Shown here: one piece after another, positions 15,574 through 21,774 of the stretch
Layout of the letters: each line of letters begins with the position of its first letter
Position numbering within the stretch: the stretch's first letter is position 1
NCBI GenBank assembly: GCA_003507655.1
Contig: DNUZ01000029.1
Span: forward strand, 13,191-35,161
DNA length: 21,971 bases
Origin: Lachnospiraceae bacterium
Lineage (GTDB): Bacteria > Bacillota > Clostridia > Lachnospirales > Lachnospiraceae
Reading direction: 5' to 3'
The notes under the pieces: generated by a model
What the model saw: only the letters and a program-made list of their open reading frames with translations
Told to the model about the DNA's origin: nothing
Database searches by the model: none
Translations under genes and position numbers: made by a program

Positions 15574-15958
15574 ATGAAAAAAACAGAACCGGCTCTTTGG
15601 GGAGCTGATCGAAAAGTGTGCAATGATGCAGCACATCCTTCTGATTTTCCGGCAGTCGGAGATTTTGTGATGGCAGGATGGTCATTGATACACCGGGAAT
15701 GCGTGAACTTGGCATGTGGGATGCGAAAAGCGGCATCGACCGTACTTTTTCGGACATTGAAGAACTGGCACTGCAATGTCGTTTTCGCGATTGTACGCAT
15801 ACGGTAGAACCGGGATGTGCCGTGCAAAAGGCATTAAAAAACGGAACACTTTCTAAAGAGAGGATGCAGTCCTATCAGAAACTGAAAACAGAAAATGATT
15901 ACATGGAACATGCCAAAAGTTATTTAGAAGTAGCAGTAAAAAATATGAAACAAAGGAA
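15574..15958 (+). pseudogene. rsgA: Ribosome small-subunit GTPase RsgA, decayed
   Basis: Fragments of RsgA (a late-stage 30S assembly GTPase) occur in order but in different frames. LFGELIEK is followed, after a -1 shift in an A-run, by VCNDAAHPSDFPAVGDFVMA, the OB-domain portion. From 15678 comes VIDTPGMRELGMWD, carrying the G3 motif DTPG, and the C-terminal zinc region CRFRDCTHTVEPGCAVQKAL. The tail ends around MKQRNG. The circularly permuted G4 and G1 (P-loop) motifs expected between the OB domain and G3 are missing. An intact protein is about 290-360 residues. The 3' end reads on into the methyltransferase start. It cannot bind GTP; a functional copy is expected elsewhere in the genome. 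Confidence 0.8.
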
Positions 15959-15961
15959 TGG

Positions 15962-16651
15962 ATGTCAAAGATCATGGGTCCAAATCCCATCAAACTAGAA
16001 GAGGAGCTGCTTAGTCAGTGTAAGATTCCCAAAGGGGCAGTCGTATGTGACCTTGGCAGCGGACAGGGGCTGACTTCCGTCTTTTTAGCAAAAGAATATG
16101 GATTTCAGGTGTATGCAGCCGATCTTTGGAGCGACCCAAAGGAGAACAGAGCATTTTTTAAAGAGCAGGGGCTGCGTGATGAACAGGTCATACCTGTAAA
16201 AGCAGATGCAACGGAGTTACCGTTTGAGAAAGAATTTTTTGACGGGATCATATCAACAGATTCCTATAACTATTTCGGACGTGATCCTAAATATCTGGAT
16301 GAAAAACTGCTCCCGTTTGTAAAAGAGGGAGGTTATATTTATATTGCCATTCCCGGTATGAAGCAGGACTGTCACGATGCACTGCCTAAGGAGCTGTTCT
16401 TATCGTGGACACCGGAACAGTTAGATTATATGCATGATGTTCCTTACTGGAGGGACATGGTACAGAGATGTAAGGGGGCAACCGTGCTTGAAGTGCGTGA
16501 GATGGAATCCAATGAAGAAGTCTGGGAGGACTGGCTGAAACAGGACAATGAATATGCCGTTGGAGACCGAAAAGCCATGGAAGCAGGCGGTGGAAAATAC
16601 CTGAATTTTATTCAGATCGTTCTGCAAAAGAATAATCTTACAAAAATGTAA
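15962..16651 (+). CDS. Class I SAM-dependent methyltransferase
   Basis: This 229-residue cytoplasmic Rossmann-fold methyltransferase shows motif I VVCDLGSGQGLTSVFLA (about 27-43), the acidic end of strand 2 in VYAADLW, motif II-like KADATELPF, and post-motif FFDGIISTDSYNYFG. The sequence MSKIMGPNPIKLEEELL at the N-terminus is shared with a family of small-molecule methyltransferases. Family members I recall have a few more residues before it, so the start may have been shortened when the rsgA remnant was joined upstream. The AAAGGA 5 bases before the ATG supports the present start. The substrate is unknown. It is the only intact gene behind the TetR regulator and so its best candidate target. 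Confidence 0.85.
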   Translation: MSKIMGPNPIKLEEELLSQCKIPKGAVVCDLGSGQGLTSVFLAKEYGFQVYAADLWSDPKENRAFFKEQGLRDEQVIPVKADATELPFEKEFFDGIISTDSYNYFGRDPKYLDEKLLPFVKEGGYIYIAIPGMKQDCHDALPKELFLSWTPEQLDYMHDVPYWRDMVQRCKGATVLEVREMESNEEVWEDWLKQDNEYAVGDRKAMEAGGGKYLNFIQIVLQKNNLTKM

Positions 16652-16655
16652 GGAT

Positions 16656-16703
16656 CAGAAAGGAAATGTAAGCTAAGAAAAGGGCAACGCATTTCCTTTT
16701 CTG
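16656..16703 (+). terminator. Terminator after the methyltransferase
   Basis: CAGAAAGGAAATG (16656-16668) pairs with CATTTCCTTTTCTG (16690-16703) with one bulged base. No long T-run follows the stem, though T's lie within its 3' arm. Termination efficiency is therefore uncertain. Confidence 0.55.
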
Positions 16704-16712
16704 CTATGATCA

Positions 16713-16792
16713 ATATAGATTAGGGTGTCAAAAGGCGGTTTCAAGTTGCCAGCCACTAAGTTGTGAGGCACGTTTTGCCACCTAATCTATAT
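16713..16792. repeat. Dispersed palindromic repeat, copy 3 (hairpin form)
   Basis: The arms ATATAGATTAGG (16713-16724) and CCTAATCTATAT (16781-16792) are a perfect inverted repeat. The next bases (GTGTCAAAAGGCG and CACGTTTTGCCA) pair imperfectly. Its left part matches copy 2 at 2156 over 30 bases with one change. Its right part (GCCAGCCACTAAGTTGTGAG) matches copy 1 at 98-117 with one change. It therefore looks like two half-units head to head, able to fold as one long hairpin. Confidence 0.65.
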
Positions 16793-16821
16793 ATCAAAGA
16801 AAGCGAGGGCGAAAAGAATGA

Positions 16822-16980
16822 AAACAGATCGGTCAGCCGATGCACATGGGGTCACTCGGAGAGGGATATGCATTCTATATGCGACTGTATCCGTCCAGCT
16901 ACCGGAAATACCGGACACCGGAAAAAACATATGATGGAATGATCTTTGTGCCGGAGGCAACGCCGATCGAGATCCGGTAA
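16822..16980 (+). pseudogene. Unrecognised C-terminal gene remnant
   Basis: An open stretch between stops encodes about 52 residues including QPMHMGSLGEGYAFYMRLYP and ending TYDGMIFVPEATPIEIR. The amino-acid composition and the codon usage (like its neighbours) suggest real protein rather than chance. It has no proper start or ribosome binding site and lies directly after a repeat copy, so it is probably the tail of a deleted gene. I do not recognise the family. The stretch 16981-17080 is AT-rich and holds only a possible promoter. Confidence 0.4.
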
Positions 16981-17096
16981 ATTATAACGTTTTACTACAG
17001 AAAACAGTCATTTCGCTACATGATACTTTAGCAGAGCGATACTTTTTCCGATAATTATATTAGAAAAAACAGGATGATCGGGAAAGGAGACAGGCG

Positions 17097-17651
17097 ATGC
17101 AGATAAAATATACCAACGGGATCGGCTGGGGTTCTAATATGCTAAAGAGCTCACAGGAGAAGTTACAGCGTCAGGCTGAAAGAGACAGTAAGGTGGCATT
17201 TTTTGAAGCACAAAAGGAAAATCTGAAAAACAGGGAGTCTTTGGATTTAGACGATATCGCAAAGAAATTAGAACTGTTACATTCCTATGATGACCAGATC
17301 GCGGCAGCAAAACAGGAATATAACAGCTCACAGATGTTCCATGTGATGGATGAAGCAATAGAACGCGGCGAACAGATGGCAAAAGAAGCGAAGAAAAATG
17401 AGCCGAAGACAGAAGAAGAGAGAAGAGAAGAAGCAATCAAGGAAGCAAACGGAACAGAAGATAGCGAAGGAATGCTTTCTGAAATTTTAGATGAGCAGTT
17501 AGATACGATAAGTGATGACAATGGAACGGACACACTGGTAATTTCCGGTAAGGGAATGGAGTATTGTAAGCAGTTATATGCTGCGGAATCTGAAAACCAG
17601 ACAGAAGAAGCGGATGCAGAAAATTTAAGGTTGAAATCTATGCAGAAATAG
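17097..17651 (+). CDS. Hypothetical charged, coiled-coil protein
   Basis: This 184-residue soluble protein has no recognised domain. It has no signal peptide or membrane helix. About 20-115 is rich in Lys, Glu and Gln with heptad-like spacing (LQRQAERDSKVAFFEAQKEN, DDIAKKLELLHSYDDQIAAA), so a helical or coiled-coil fold is likely. A very charged KKNEPKTEEERREEAIKEA segment follows, then an acidic tail. The start has AAAGGAG 7 bases upstream. A CCGATAA motif at 17048 could be a sigma-D -10 box, which would hint at motility-linked expression, but its -35 is poor. Similar small proteins of unknown role occur in Lachnospiraceae as far as I recall; no function is proposed. Confidence 0.75.
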   Translation: MQIKYTNGIGWGSNMLKSSQEKLQRQAERDSKVAFFEAQKENLKNRESLDLDDIAKKLELLHSYDDQIAAAKQEYNSSQMFHVMDEAIERGEQMAKEAKKNEPKTEEERREEAIKEANGTEDSEGMLSEILDEQLDTISDDNGTDTLVISGKGMEYCKQLYAAESENQTEEADAENLRLKSMQK

Positions 17652-17705
17652 GATATCGTAATTTTGTGAAATCATTCATAAAATTGAAATGGAGGTATCA
17701 GGATC

Positions 17706-18176
17706 ATGGGAAAAAGATTAGTTGCATATTTTTCAGCAAGTGGAGTTACAAAGGGACTGGCAGAAAAATTAGCGGAGGCGATAGAAGCTGATATTTTTGA
17801 AATAGCACCGGTGGAACCGTATACAGAGGCAGACCTCAAGTGGACGAATCCACTGGCACGATGCAATAGAGAAAAAGCCGGCAAAAAAGATGTGGCAATA
17901 AAAGAAACGGTACAGGATATGGACAGTTACGAGACTTTGTATATCGGTTTTCCGATCTGGTACTGGGCTGCACCAAATATCATCAATACGTTTGTAAAGC
18001 AGTATGACCTTTCCGGAAAGAAAATTGTACTTTTTGCAACTTCCGGTGGCAGCAATATCGGAAAGACAGCCGAGAAGTTAAAACCATATCTGAGCGCAGG
18101 AGCCGAGATCGCAGGCGCAGAAGTTTTGAACCAGAACCCGAGTCTGGAAGAATTGAAGCAGTGGGCAGTGTGGTAA
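17706..18176 (+). CDS. Flavodoxin-family protein
   Basis: This 156-residue cytoplasmic protein has a flavodoxin-like fold and presumably binds FMN. The N-terminal phosphate-binding loop is YFSASGVTKGLAEKLA (about 8-23). FGFPIWYW-like GFPIWYWAAPNIINTFV (about 80-96) and FATSGGSNIGKTAEKL (about 111-126) are the other flavin-contacting loops. It resembles short flavodoxin/NADPH-dependent FMN-reductase-like proteins of anaerobes rather than long-chain flavodoxins. GGAGG lies 9 bases before the ATG. It stands 54 bases after the hypothetical gene and 62 bases before the transglutaminase-like gene; no terminator separates them. The electron partner is unknown. Confidence 0.9.
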   Translation: MGKRLVAYFSASGVTKGLAEKLAEAIEADIFEIAPVEPYTEADLKWTNPLARCNREKAGKKDVAIKETVQDMDSYETLYIGFPIWYWAAPNIINTFVKQYDLSGKKIVLFATSGGSNIGKTAEKLKPYLSAGAEIAGAEVLNQNPSLEELKQWAVW

Positions 18177-18238
18177 TTTCACAGAGAAAAAATCATGCTG
18201 TGCACAAAACGCAGGATTTTTGAGCAATGGAGGTCTTT

Positions 18239-18763
18239 GTGAGGTTAGGGCAGATCAGGACACCGGAAGATGTGTATGATTGGATGGATGAAAATATCCA
18301 ATACGGCTGGCTGGATACAGAAAACGGGCAGCATATCGGAGAAATGAAGAATTTCAGAAAATCATATCGTACTATGTCTTTAGAAGAAATTTTGGAATAC
18401 AGGTTTGGAACATGCATTGAACAGGTCGCACTTATGAAATTTTTACTGGATAAGATCCGGGTTGAAAATAAGATGTTCTGCTGCAGAATCTATGAACCGG
18501 ATGACTATGGAAATTTAGAAGATGATGAGCATATGCACTGCTTTGTCCTGTTTTATCGGGATGAAAAAGTCTATCATATGGAACATCCTAATTTTCAAAA
18601 AAAGGGAATATATGAGTATGCTTCAGAAGATGAGGCAATCAAAGCAATCGTAGATTATTATGTGGAGTTGCGTGGTGGCAAAGAAAGTCCCACGACGCAG
18701 TTCTATGAAGTCCCGCCGGGGATGTCATTTCAACAGTTTAATGCATTTATCAATCACCAGTAG
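18239..18763 (+). CDS. Transglutaminase-like domain protein
   Basis: This 174-residue cytoplasmic protein has a compact transglutaminase/cysteine-peptidase-like fold. The putative catalytic Cys is in FGTCIEQVALMKFLL (Cys59), the His in DEHMHCFVLFYRD (His100), and a Glu stands in place of the usual Asp in VYHMEHPNF (about 115). I choose the GTG at 18239 because GGAGG (18229-18233) lies 5 bases upstream. The in-frame ATG at 18227 overlaps that Shine-Dalgarno and has only a weak AGGA before it, though it would add just four residues. Proteins like this in Firmicutes are often annotated as hypothetical or transglutaminase-like; the substrate is unknown. Confidence 0.75.
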   Translation: MRLGQIRTPEDVYDWMDENIQYGWLDTENGQHIGEMKNFRKSYRTMSLEEILEYRFGTCIEQVALMKFLLDKIRVENKMFCCRIYEPDDYGNLEDDEHMHCFVLFYRDEKVYHMEHPNFQKKGIYEYASEDEAIKAIVDYYVELRGGKESPTTQFYEVPPGMSFQQFNAFINHQ

Positions 18764-18873
18764 ATAGGTATTAGTTTGGAAGATCATAAAATGGAATGAG
18801 TGCAGGCTCGTAAACCATGCCGTATGATTGACAAAGGACAAAATTATTGAGTGAGTGATGCTCATGATATCAT

Positions 18874-18957
18874 AGGAACCAGACAGGAGTGTTGGTATGC
18901 CCCTTGTCAAGTAGACAAGGTAAATATCATGTATCCTTTCTGGTTCCTGTTTTTTTG
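18874..18957 (+). terminator. Nested hairpin with T-tail
   Basis: The outer stem AGGAACCAGACAGGA (18874-18888) pairs with TCCTTTCTGGTTCCT (18934-18948) with one mismatch. A run of seven T's follows. Inside is a second perfect stem, CCTTGTC/GACAAGG (18902-18920). A perfect palindrome ATGATATCAT (18864-18873) touches the outer arm. It can end transcription from the transglutaminase-like gene 110 bases upstream. The rest of 18764-19183 holds only short open scraps (for example one ending NETKSETNPVEDKNFEID near 19088), with no gene I can support. Confidence 0.7.
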
Positions 18958-19183
18958 TTCTATAGGATTAGAGAATCTGAGAAAAATCAATTGATAGAAT
19001 GAGTGTTTTGGACTACAATGAGAGAAGTGGGTGAATAATGAGACTAAAAGTGAGACCAATCCGGTCGAAGATAAGAATTTTGAGATAGATTAGAAGAAGT
19101 AATGATAAAGTCCGATGACTATGCAAAATTTTGGCACAATGTCAAGTACAAAAAATGTTAGAAAAAAGGTAGCTGAAATATCC

Positions 19184-19645
19184 ATGCAAATATTTGTAGA
19201 CGCAGATGCCTGTCCGGTGGTGGACATCATAGAAAAAATTTCTAAAAAACATCATATCTCCGTAACCCTGCTATGTGACACCAATCATGTCCTGCACTCA
19301 GATTACAGTGAAGTGATCGTGGTGGGTGCCGGGGCAGATGCGGTCGATTATAAATTGATCAGTATTTGCCATAAGGGAGATGTTGTCGTGTCGCAGGATT
19401 ATGGGGTGGCTGCAATGGCGTTAGGAAAAGGAGCGTATGCCATTCATCAGTCTGGTAAATGGTACACGGATGACAACATCGATCAAATGCTGATGGAAAG
19501 GCATCTGAATAAAAAAGCCAGAAGAAGTTCTAATAAGAATCATTTTAAGGGACCGAAAAAACGGACAGAAGAAGATGATGCGAGATTTGCACAGTCATTT
19601 GAAAAACTTCTGCTGATGGCACAGGAAAGAAGAGAGTCAGAATGA
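19184..19645 (+). CDS. DUF188 (YaiI/YqxD) family protein
   Basis: This 153-residue protein belongs to the YaiI/YqxD DUF188 family, which has a PIN-like nuclease fold by family knowledge but no firmly established function. It starts MQIFVDADACPVVDIIEKI, the family N-terminus with the DADACP acidic motif. It continues VTLLCDTNH, VVGAGADAVDYKLISICHKG, VVSQDYGVAAMALGKGA and ends in a basic KKARRSSNKNHFKGPKKR tail. I place the start at 19184, where the family begins. Further in-frame ATGs at 19115 would add a tail unlike the family. The ribosome binding site is weak (AAAAGGT, 13 bases upstream). The next gene follows after about 40 bases. Confidence 0.9.
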   Translation: MQIFVDADACPVVDIIEKISKKHHISVTLLCDTNHVLHSDYSEVIVVGAGADAVDYKLISICHKGDVVVSQDYGVAAMALGKGAYAIHQSGKWYTDDNIDQMLMERHLNKKARRSSNKNHFKGPKKRTEEDDARFAQSFEKLLLMAQERRESE

Positions 19646-19684
19646 GAGAAGTGAAAACCGGAAGATATGGAGGAATTTAAGATA

Positions 19685-20086
19685 ATGCACGAAAATGAGA
19701 AAAAAGAACAGTTCAAATCCTATGTGAGTTTTTATAAAAGTATTATAGATCAGGACAGATGTGCGGTTGTGATCTGCAATCTCAAGCATGAGATTATTTA
19801 TATGAATCCGGCGGCAGTGTTGAATTATGAGAAATGGGGTGGGGACAAGCTGCTCGGGAGAAGTCTCTTAGGGTGTCATAATCCAAAGTCGGGAGAAAAA
19901 ATCCAGCAGGTGCTTGACTGGTTTGCAGCGGATGGAAGCCACAACATAGTTTACACATCCCATAACGAAAAGCAGAATAAGGATGTGTATATGGTGGCAT
20001 TGAGAGATGAAGGAGAATTGATCGGATATTATGAGAAGCATGAATACAGGAATGCAGAGACCATGAAACCATATGATCTGTGGTAA
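19685..20086 (+). CDS. Stand-alone PAS-domain protein
   Basis: This 133-residue cytoplasmic protein consists of one PAS fold with no output domain. It has YVSFYKSIIDQDRCAVVICN, EIIYMNPAAVLNYEKWGG, LLGRSLLGCHNPKSGEKI, then the beta-sheet end KDVYMVALRDEGELIGYYEK. The GCHNPKS stretch resembles the NCHPPKS loop of the PAS domain in DUF438 proteins. A bound cofactor or small ligand is plausible but cannot be read from sequence. I prefer the ATG at 19685, with GGAGG (19669-19673) 11 bases upstream. The ATG at 19667 overlaps that site and would add six residues. The gene lies 39 bases after the DUF188 gene, probably the same transcript; a partner protein is not evident. Confidence 0.75.
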   Translation: MHENEKKEQFKSYVSFYKSIIDQDRCAVVICNLKHEIIYMNPAAVLNYEKWGGDKLLGRSLLGCHNPKSGEKIQQVLDWFAADGSHNIVYTSHNEKQNKDVYMVALRDEGELIGYYEKHEYRNAETMKPYDLW

Positions 20087-20125
20087 AGCGAAAAATGCAA
20101 TGACATAAACAGGGGAGGCAGTTCA

Positions 20126-21247
20126 ATGCAATTACCATATTCTGAGGAATTGAATATTGAGTATTTAGGGCAATTATTCAGGAATACAACGGAGTGTTAC
20201 AAATTTTTCTGGTTTAAAGCAATTGTGAAAAAAGTAACAAAAGGAAAACTGGAATTGACCTATGAAGAGTTAGTGGATGAGATGATCGCGGACGCGTGGT
20301 ATATGGTAACGGAGTATCATCTGAATCTCGGACCAAAAGATACATTAGAGAGTCTGGTCACGCTGATAAAGCAAAAGAATCCGGAGTTAAAATCCAAAGA
20401 GGAAAAAACGGTTATTATAGATTTTTTGAAAAATACGGAGGACAAAGAGCTGATCAGTAAAAAGCGGGCATTGACCTATAATGTACCGTATCGTTTGCAG
20501 TCTCCTTTTTTAGAAAATCTAAAAGGAAAGGATTGGAATGTTGGAGAAACTAAGTTAATAGAAAAAATCAATCAGGAAAACCGCCTGATCTATTATTTTA
20601 CAGCATTGAACGGTCTTGCAACGAAAATTATCATACAGAAAGACTGGGCAGAATATATCGTAAAAAATCAGCAGATTATCTGGGGCTGGCTTGAATACAA
20701 TATGATCTTATACATTCAAAAACGCAATCCGAATGTTCCGGGAATTGCAGATAAACTGTATCCGCCAAAGGAGCGTAAACTCGAAAAAATAAAGAACTAC
20801 TGGAAACTTATTTTATCCTTAGAACCGATCCGTGAAATCTATGGGGATGAGATATTGATGGAGCAGAACATTTCTATCGATCATTTTGTACCATGGTCCT
20901 ATGTGGCACATGATGAAATGTGGAATCTGAATCCTACGACAAAGAGCATCAACAGTTCTAAAAGCAACAATTTGCCGGATTGGAATACATATTTTAAAAA
21001 GCTTGCACAACAGGAATACCGCTCATACCAGTTGATGTGGAAAAATGACATAGTTCATAAAGAATTTGAAAAATGTGCAAAAGAACATATCAACAGTGAC
21101 GATATTCGCTATCGTGTTTATAGAAGAGGACTGGAGTATCCTGTATTTGCAGAAGAATTGAAGTCCATTATTTTGCCGGTATACCAGTCGGCACAGAACT
21201 GCGGATTTGGAAGGTGGAAGTATTTGAAAGAAGGAAATGTTGGCTGA
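20126..21247 (+). CDS. HNH endonuclease domain protein
   Basis: This 373-residue protein has a long, mostly helical N-terminal region (about 1-240) with no recognised domain. An HNH nuclease module of the HNH_4-like type follows: IDHFVPWSYVAHDEMWNLNP (DH at 252-253), then NSSKSNNLPDWNTYF. The histidine metal ligand, the central Asn and the final Asn of the motif are all present, so it is likely catalytic. A helical C-terminal tail follows. GGGGAGG lies 8 bases before the ATG. The downstream neighbour is a MutT-like NUDIX gene, then an IS3 element. Nucleases of this build are common in defence or mobile loci; whether this is restriction, anti-phage or other is unknown. Confidence 0.85.
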   Translation: MQLPYSEELNIEYLGQLFRNTTECYKFFWFKAIVKKVTKGKLELTYEELVDEMIADAWYMVTEYHLNLGPKDTLESLVTLIKQKNPELKSKEEKTVIIDFLKNTEDKELISKKRALTYNVPYRLQSPFLENLKGKDWNVGETKLIEKINQENRLIYYFTALNGLATKIIIQKDWAEYIVKNQQIIWGWLEYNMILYIQKRNPNVPGIADKLYPPKERKLEKIKNYWKLILSLEPIREIYGDEILMEQNISIDHFVPWSYVAHDEMWNLNPTTKSINSSKSNNLPDWNTYFKKLAQQEYRSYQLMWKNDIVHKEFEKCAKEHINSDDIRYRVYRRGLEYPVFAEELKSIILPVYQSAQNCGFGRWKYLKEGNVG

Positions 21248-21325
21248 TAGTAAGAATGATCACTATACGGTTATACGAAAATAACAGACGTTTATCCTTG
21301 TTATTATTATATAGATATTATTTTT

Positions 21326-21334
21326 TGGTAAAAT
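21326..21334 (+). promoter_or_regulatory. Possible extended -10 promoter of the NUDIX gene
   Basis: TGGTAAAAT (TG-n-TAAAAT) fits an extended -10 element, within an AT-rich tract and 20 bases before the NUDIX start. No good -35 box is visible at 17 bases. Confidence 0.3.
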
Positions 21335-21354
21335 AAGCCGGGAGGAGAAGTAAT

Positions 21355-21765
21355 GTGAAAACAGTACGGGTAGTTGCAGCAATTATCAGAGCAAATAATG
21401 AAAAAGGAGAATCTGTCATTTTTGCAACCCAGCGGGGTTATGGTGAATTGAAAGGTTTATGGGAGTTTCCGGGTGGAAAAATAGAAGAAGGAGAAACACC
21501 ACAGGAAGCATTGAAAAGAGAAATATTAGAAGAACTGGATACAAAAATCACCATTGGAGAGTTAGTGGAAACGATAGAATATGACTATCCGACATTTCAT
21601 CTTTCGATGGATTGCTTCTGGTGTGAGGTAATAAAAGGGGATTTGGTGTTAAAAGAACATCAGGCAGCACGATGGTTAGATCAAAATTCTTTAAGTGAGG
21701 TCGAGTGGCTGCCGGCAGATATTGCACTGATTCGCAGATTGCAGAATCGGGATGGACTGATATAG
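21355..21765 (+). CDS. NUDIX hydrolase, MutT-like (d)NTP pyrophosphohydrolase
   Basis: This 136-residue cytoplasmic NUDIX enzyme probably hydrolyses damaged or non-canonical (deoxy)nucleoside triphosphates such as 8-oxo-dGTP. The NUDIX box is complete: GGKIEEGETPQEALKREI then LEELD, with Asp where the consensus has Gly, a frequent variant. LWEFPGGK before the box and VEWLPADIALI near the end are typical of the MutT subgroup. It starts with GTG at 21355, with GGAGGAG (21341-21347) well placed. The ATG two bases earlier is followed at once by TGA. It lies 107 bases after the HNH gene and ends just before an IS3 element. Confidence 0.9.
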   Translation: MKTVRVVAAIIRANNEKGESVIFATQRGYGELKGLWEFPGGKIEEGETPQEALKREILEELDTKITIGELVETIEYDYPTFHLSMDCFWCEVIKGDLVLKEHQAARWLDQNSLSEVEWLPADIALIRRLQNRDGLI

Positions 21766-21774
21766 TGGCTCAGT

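Noticed and set aside
16818..16930. ATG at 16818 starting a short open frame
   Set aside because: It encodes a low-complexity string unlike a protein. The other frame over the same bases (16822-16980) looks more like real coding sequence.
18826..18858. TTGACA at about 18826 as the promoter of a small RNA ending at the nested hairpin
   Set aside because: No acceptable -10 box lies 16-18 bases downstream.
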